7,997 bases of DNA. It comes from Nitrospiraceae bacterium UBA6905. GTDB lineage: Bacteria; Nitrospirota; Thermodesulfovibrionia; Thermodesulfovibrionales; UBA6898. The notes beneath the pieces are model-generated. The model was given only the letters and a program-made list of their open reading frames with translations. It was not told the DNA's origin and searched no databases. Below are positions 6,138-7,997 of the stretch, piece after piece (position 1 is the stretch's first letter; the number at the start of each line of letters is the position of its first letter). The stretch spans positions 1-7,997 of the forward strand of contig DKBH01000055.1 of NCBI GenBank assembly GCA_002451165.1, in the 5' to 3' direction. Both the position numbers and the translations under genes were made by a program.

Positions 6138-6531
6138 CTTCTTTCCATGTACTGGGAACCCTTTTCACAAAGATTCGACCGGCAAGGATTTCTGCTTTAA
6201 CGTGCCGCTCTTCGTAGAGAGCTGCAAAGTGTCAGGTATAGAAGGAATGATAGATCGGGCTTCGGTTGTTTCGAAAGGAAATGCTTATCCGCACCTGAAG
6301 TCTTCGTGTTGACATCCACATGCCTAATGTTAAGTGAACCTCCTTTGTTGTCTTGCTCACTGACAACCGAATTGTCGGGTGAGCCCTCAGCACCACGATC
6401 TTCATGCCATATAGCAGTCATTCAGTTCTTTGAGATGAATGGTAAGACTCAGACACGCCAAACCGTTTAGTCTCACCATTCATCTCATTTCCTTCGCTAA
6501 TATATGCTGAACAGGCACTTCGCTTCTGATC
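6138..6531. other. Gene-poor stretch between the integrase relic and the secreted-protein gene
   Basis: I see no convincing gene here. The longest minus-strand frame (6421 down to 6197, 74 codons, starting MTAIWHEDRGAEG) lacks a ribosome binding site and any motif I know; it could be a relic or chance. A plus-strand frame of 55-60 codons without a start runs from about 6138 to 6312 and likewise shows no family motif. The one clear structural element is the inverted repeat at 6431-6487. The stretch may hold remains of the rest of an integrase gene scrambled beyond recognition. Confidence 0.4.
6431..6487. repeat. Long inverted repeat, 19-base arms with one mismatch and a 19-base loop
   Basis: The left arm 6431-6449 (TGAGATGAATGGTAAGACT) and right arm 6469-6487 (AGTCTCACCATTCATCTCA) are complementary except for one pair, which is a G-U wobble in the minus-strand RNA. 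The structure lies 45 bases after the stop of the secreted-protein gene, so it could form a strong RNA hairpin in that transcript. There is no T-run on either side as expected of an intrinsic terminator. It may protect the 3' end, or be the ends of a small non-autonomous element. Confidence 0.75.
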
Positions 6532-7997
6532 CTAGTGGTACGTCACAATCAATTTCGGCCAGTCCTGTCCAGTATCCTCGAGACTGTAAAACTCAAAGGC
6601 ATCGAATGAAGTGATATACGGAAATGTGTAGTCGTGAGAGCCGAAGATTAGGCCATAGTTGTTCCAAGCTCCGCTCGACCAGTTCTGTACCGTACTGGTC
6701 AAATCAATCTCGAATATCTGGGACTGTCCAAAATAGCAGGGAGGATTAAGGATTATTTCAGAGCCAAGTTGATATTGCGATTGCTCGATGATATTCCATG
6801 TCACGGTTGCAGGGTTCCATGAAGTGTACATTGCCCTGACATGCCACTGCCTGGGAGAGTAGCCGACACCGCAGGACATCGTTACAAGTTTCAATATCGC
6901 ACTGTCGATCGTTTTTCCGGCGAGACTGCTTGTATTAAACCTGACAAGACTTTGGTAGCAAGTATATTGCTGGCTACCAAAATTAATATCATATAGCCAT
7001 TGACATCCCACTGGCAGGGTAGAATTTTGATATACGAGGTTTTCTTCGGCAAACTTGCAGGTCCCGGAACCAAGCAGTAGGGCACAATCAAAATCTGAGG
7101 TGCAGACGGTATTGTTATTAGTACTGCACCTTCCATAGGACATTTTCATAACCATATTGTCATATAGGGGATTTAAGGTTACGGTCTGCGATGATGTATT
7201 AAAGGTAGCGGCCACGCTCCTTGCCTGGCTCATGGTCACCGTGCACGTACCTATGCCGGCGCAATTTCCGGACCATCCCGCAAACGTCGACCCGCTGGTG
7301 GCAGACGCTGTGAGTGTCACGACCGTACCACTGGCATAGTTCTCAGAGCAGTCTCCCCCACAGCTGACGCCGGCGGGTGAACTCGTTACTGTGCCGGTGC
7401 CGGTCCCGTTCTTATTCACCGTTAAGAGATAGGTTGTTGTCTGCACGCTAAAGGTAGCGGTCACGCTCCTTGCCTGGCTCATGGTCACCGTGCACGTACC
7501 CGTGCCGGCGCAATCTCCGGACCACCCCGCAAACGTCGCCCCGCTGGTGGCAGACGCTGTGAGTGTCACGACCGTACCACTGGCATAGTTCTCAACGCAG
7601 TCTGTCCCACAGCTGACGCCGGCGGGTGAACTCGTTACTGTGCCGGTGCCGGTCCCGTTCTTATTCACCGTTAAGGGGTAGGTAGTCGTCGGATCAGCAC
7701 TTATCGTAAAATATCCATCACTTGTATCACTTCCAACCTTTTTTCCGCTCCCATCTCTGAGTACGACTTTTACCTTACACTTAGTTTTTGATTTTGAAAC
7801 GTTTGGCAATGACCACGAAGCACTTCCCCCATTTGTGCCTACAACATATGTTCCGTATGTCTTTTTCCATTTTAATCCCCCATTAGTGCTGTAAAAGAGG
7901 CTTACATCAGTTACGAGCGCCATGGTTTCATTCGTTATCCAGGTCATTTCATGCGTAGCGCCCGATGACAAGATTTCTCCACCATTTGGCGCTGTGA
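6532..7997 (-). CDS. Secreted multidomain protein: Ig-like domain, two InlB-B-type repeats, DNRLRE domain (5' partial)
   Basis: The frame is open to the window edge, so the start and any signal peptide are missing; 488 residues are visible. In order from the visible N-terminus there are four parts. First, an Ig-like domain (about 7690-7997) opens with APNGGEIL and has STNGGLKWKK and WSLPNVSKSKTKCKVKV. Second, two InlB-B-type repeats of about 80 residues (7201-7689) each carry YxLTVNKNGTGTGTVTSSP, SCGxDC, FAGWSG and a C-AGxGTC pair. Third comes a short Cys-rich segment. Fourth, a DNRLRE-type beta domain (about 6535-7190) shows LVRFNTSSLAGKTIDSAILK, WNPATVTWN, FEIDLTSTVQNWSSGAWNNYGLIF and WPKLIVTYH at the end. 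Even cysteine pairing and these domains indicate an exported, disulfide-stabilised, surface or extracellular protein, perhaps adhesive or carbohydrate-associated. No catalytic domain is visible. The protein is unrelated to the cassettes. Confidence 0.88.
   Translation of the reverse strand, partial: TAPNGGEILSSGATHEMTWITNETMALVTDVSLFYSTNGGLKWKKTYGTYVVGTNGGSASWSLPNVSKSKTKCKVKVVLRDGSGKKVGSDTSDGYFTISADPTTTYPLTVNKNGTGTGTVTSSPAGVSCGTDCVENYASGTVVTLTASATSGATFAGWSGDCAGTGTCTVTMSQARSVTATFSVQTTTYLLTVNKNGTGTGTVTSSPAGVSCGGDCSENYASGTVVTLTASATSGSTFAGWSGNCAGIGTCTVTMSQARSVAATFNTSSQTVTLNPLYDNMVMKMSYGRCSTNNNTVCTSDFDCALLLGSGTCKFAEENLVYQNSTLPVGCQWLYDINFGSQQYTCYQSLVRFNTSSLAGKTIDSAILKLVTMSCGVGYSPRQWHVRAMYTSWNPATVTWNIIEQSQYQLGSEIILNPPCYFGQSQIFEIDLTSTVQNWSSGAWNNYGLIFGSHDYTFPYITSFDAFEFYSLEDTGQDWPKLIVTYH
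7201..7689 (-). repeat. Two nearly identical tandem coding repeats, 249-base period
   Basis: Segments 7201-7440 and 7450-7689 align at a constant offset of 249 bases (83 codons), with only scattered base differences over about 240 bases. They encode the two InlB-B-type repeats. Near-identity at the DNA level, including third positions, points to a recent duplication or ongoing gene conversion and makes the repeat number prone to change by slippage or recombination. Confidence 0.9.

Noticed and set aside
6197..6421. 74-codon minus-strand frame as a small gene
   Set aside because: There is no ribosome binding site, no known motif, and a composition like the surrounding decayed DNA; it is mentioned only in the description of the gap.

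Overview
The window is bacterial, from a Gram-negative-type genome with a fairly GC-rich backbone. I cannot name the taxon. A MacB/LolCDE-type exporter, an RluA-type pseudouridine synthase and a large secreted repeat/DNRLRE protein would fit an environmental Nitrospirota or Desulfobacterota-like organism, but that is inference.

Layout. (1) Positions 1-2181, minus strand: an ABC exporter operon, with the ATPase (1429-2181) followed 4 bases later by an FtsX/MacB-type permease (1424 down to the window edge, truncated). (2) Positions 2286-3113, plus strand: an RluA-family pseudouridine synthase, divergent from the ABC operon. The 104-base space between them carries a -10 element for each direction. 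(3) Positions about 3273-5865, minus strand: four small genes of uneven base composition, all in one direction. They are a SUKH (SMI1/KNR4) protein, a DUF6714-like protein, an Imm53 immunity protein and an unrecognised helical protein. The last one is visibly AT-rich. (4) Positions 5866-6531: a gene-poor stretch with two divergent sigma70-like promoters, a short relic resembling the N-terminus of an integron-type tyrosine recombinase, and a long inverted repeat. (5) Positions 6532-7997, minus strand: a 5'-truncated secreted protein with two nearly identical InlB-B-type repeats and a DNRLRE domain.

Main interpretation. Regions 3 and 4 look like a small, decayed chromosomal integron. The spacers after the three transcriptional groups are attC-like. 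Each begins with an R''-type box at or within 16 bases of a stop codon, has an imperfect stem, and ends near the next gene's start. The R'' box at the end of cassettes 1 and 3 is complementary in 6 of 7 positions to the R' half at the start of the same cassette, as expected for a cassette that was once a circle. None of the genes has a convincing ribosome binding site, and their leaders are short. A divergent promoter pair and an integrase-like N-terminal relic lie where Pc, attI, Pint and intI should be. The cargo includes two families known as immunity proteins of polymorphic toxins, with no toxin in view. The array therefore looks like orphan immunity cassettes stranded by loss of the integrase.

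Limits: no homology search was run. Family names rest on recognised motifs, and the attC and integrase calls rest on reading by eye.
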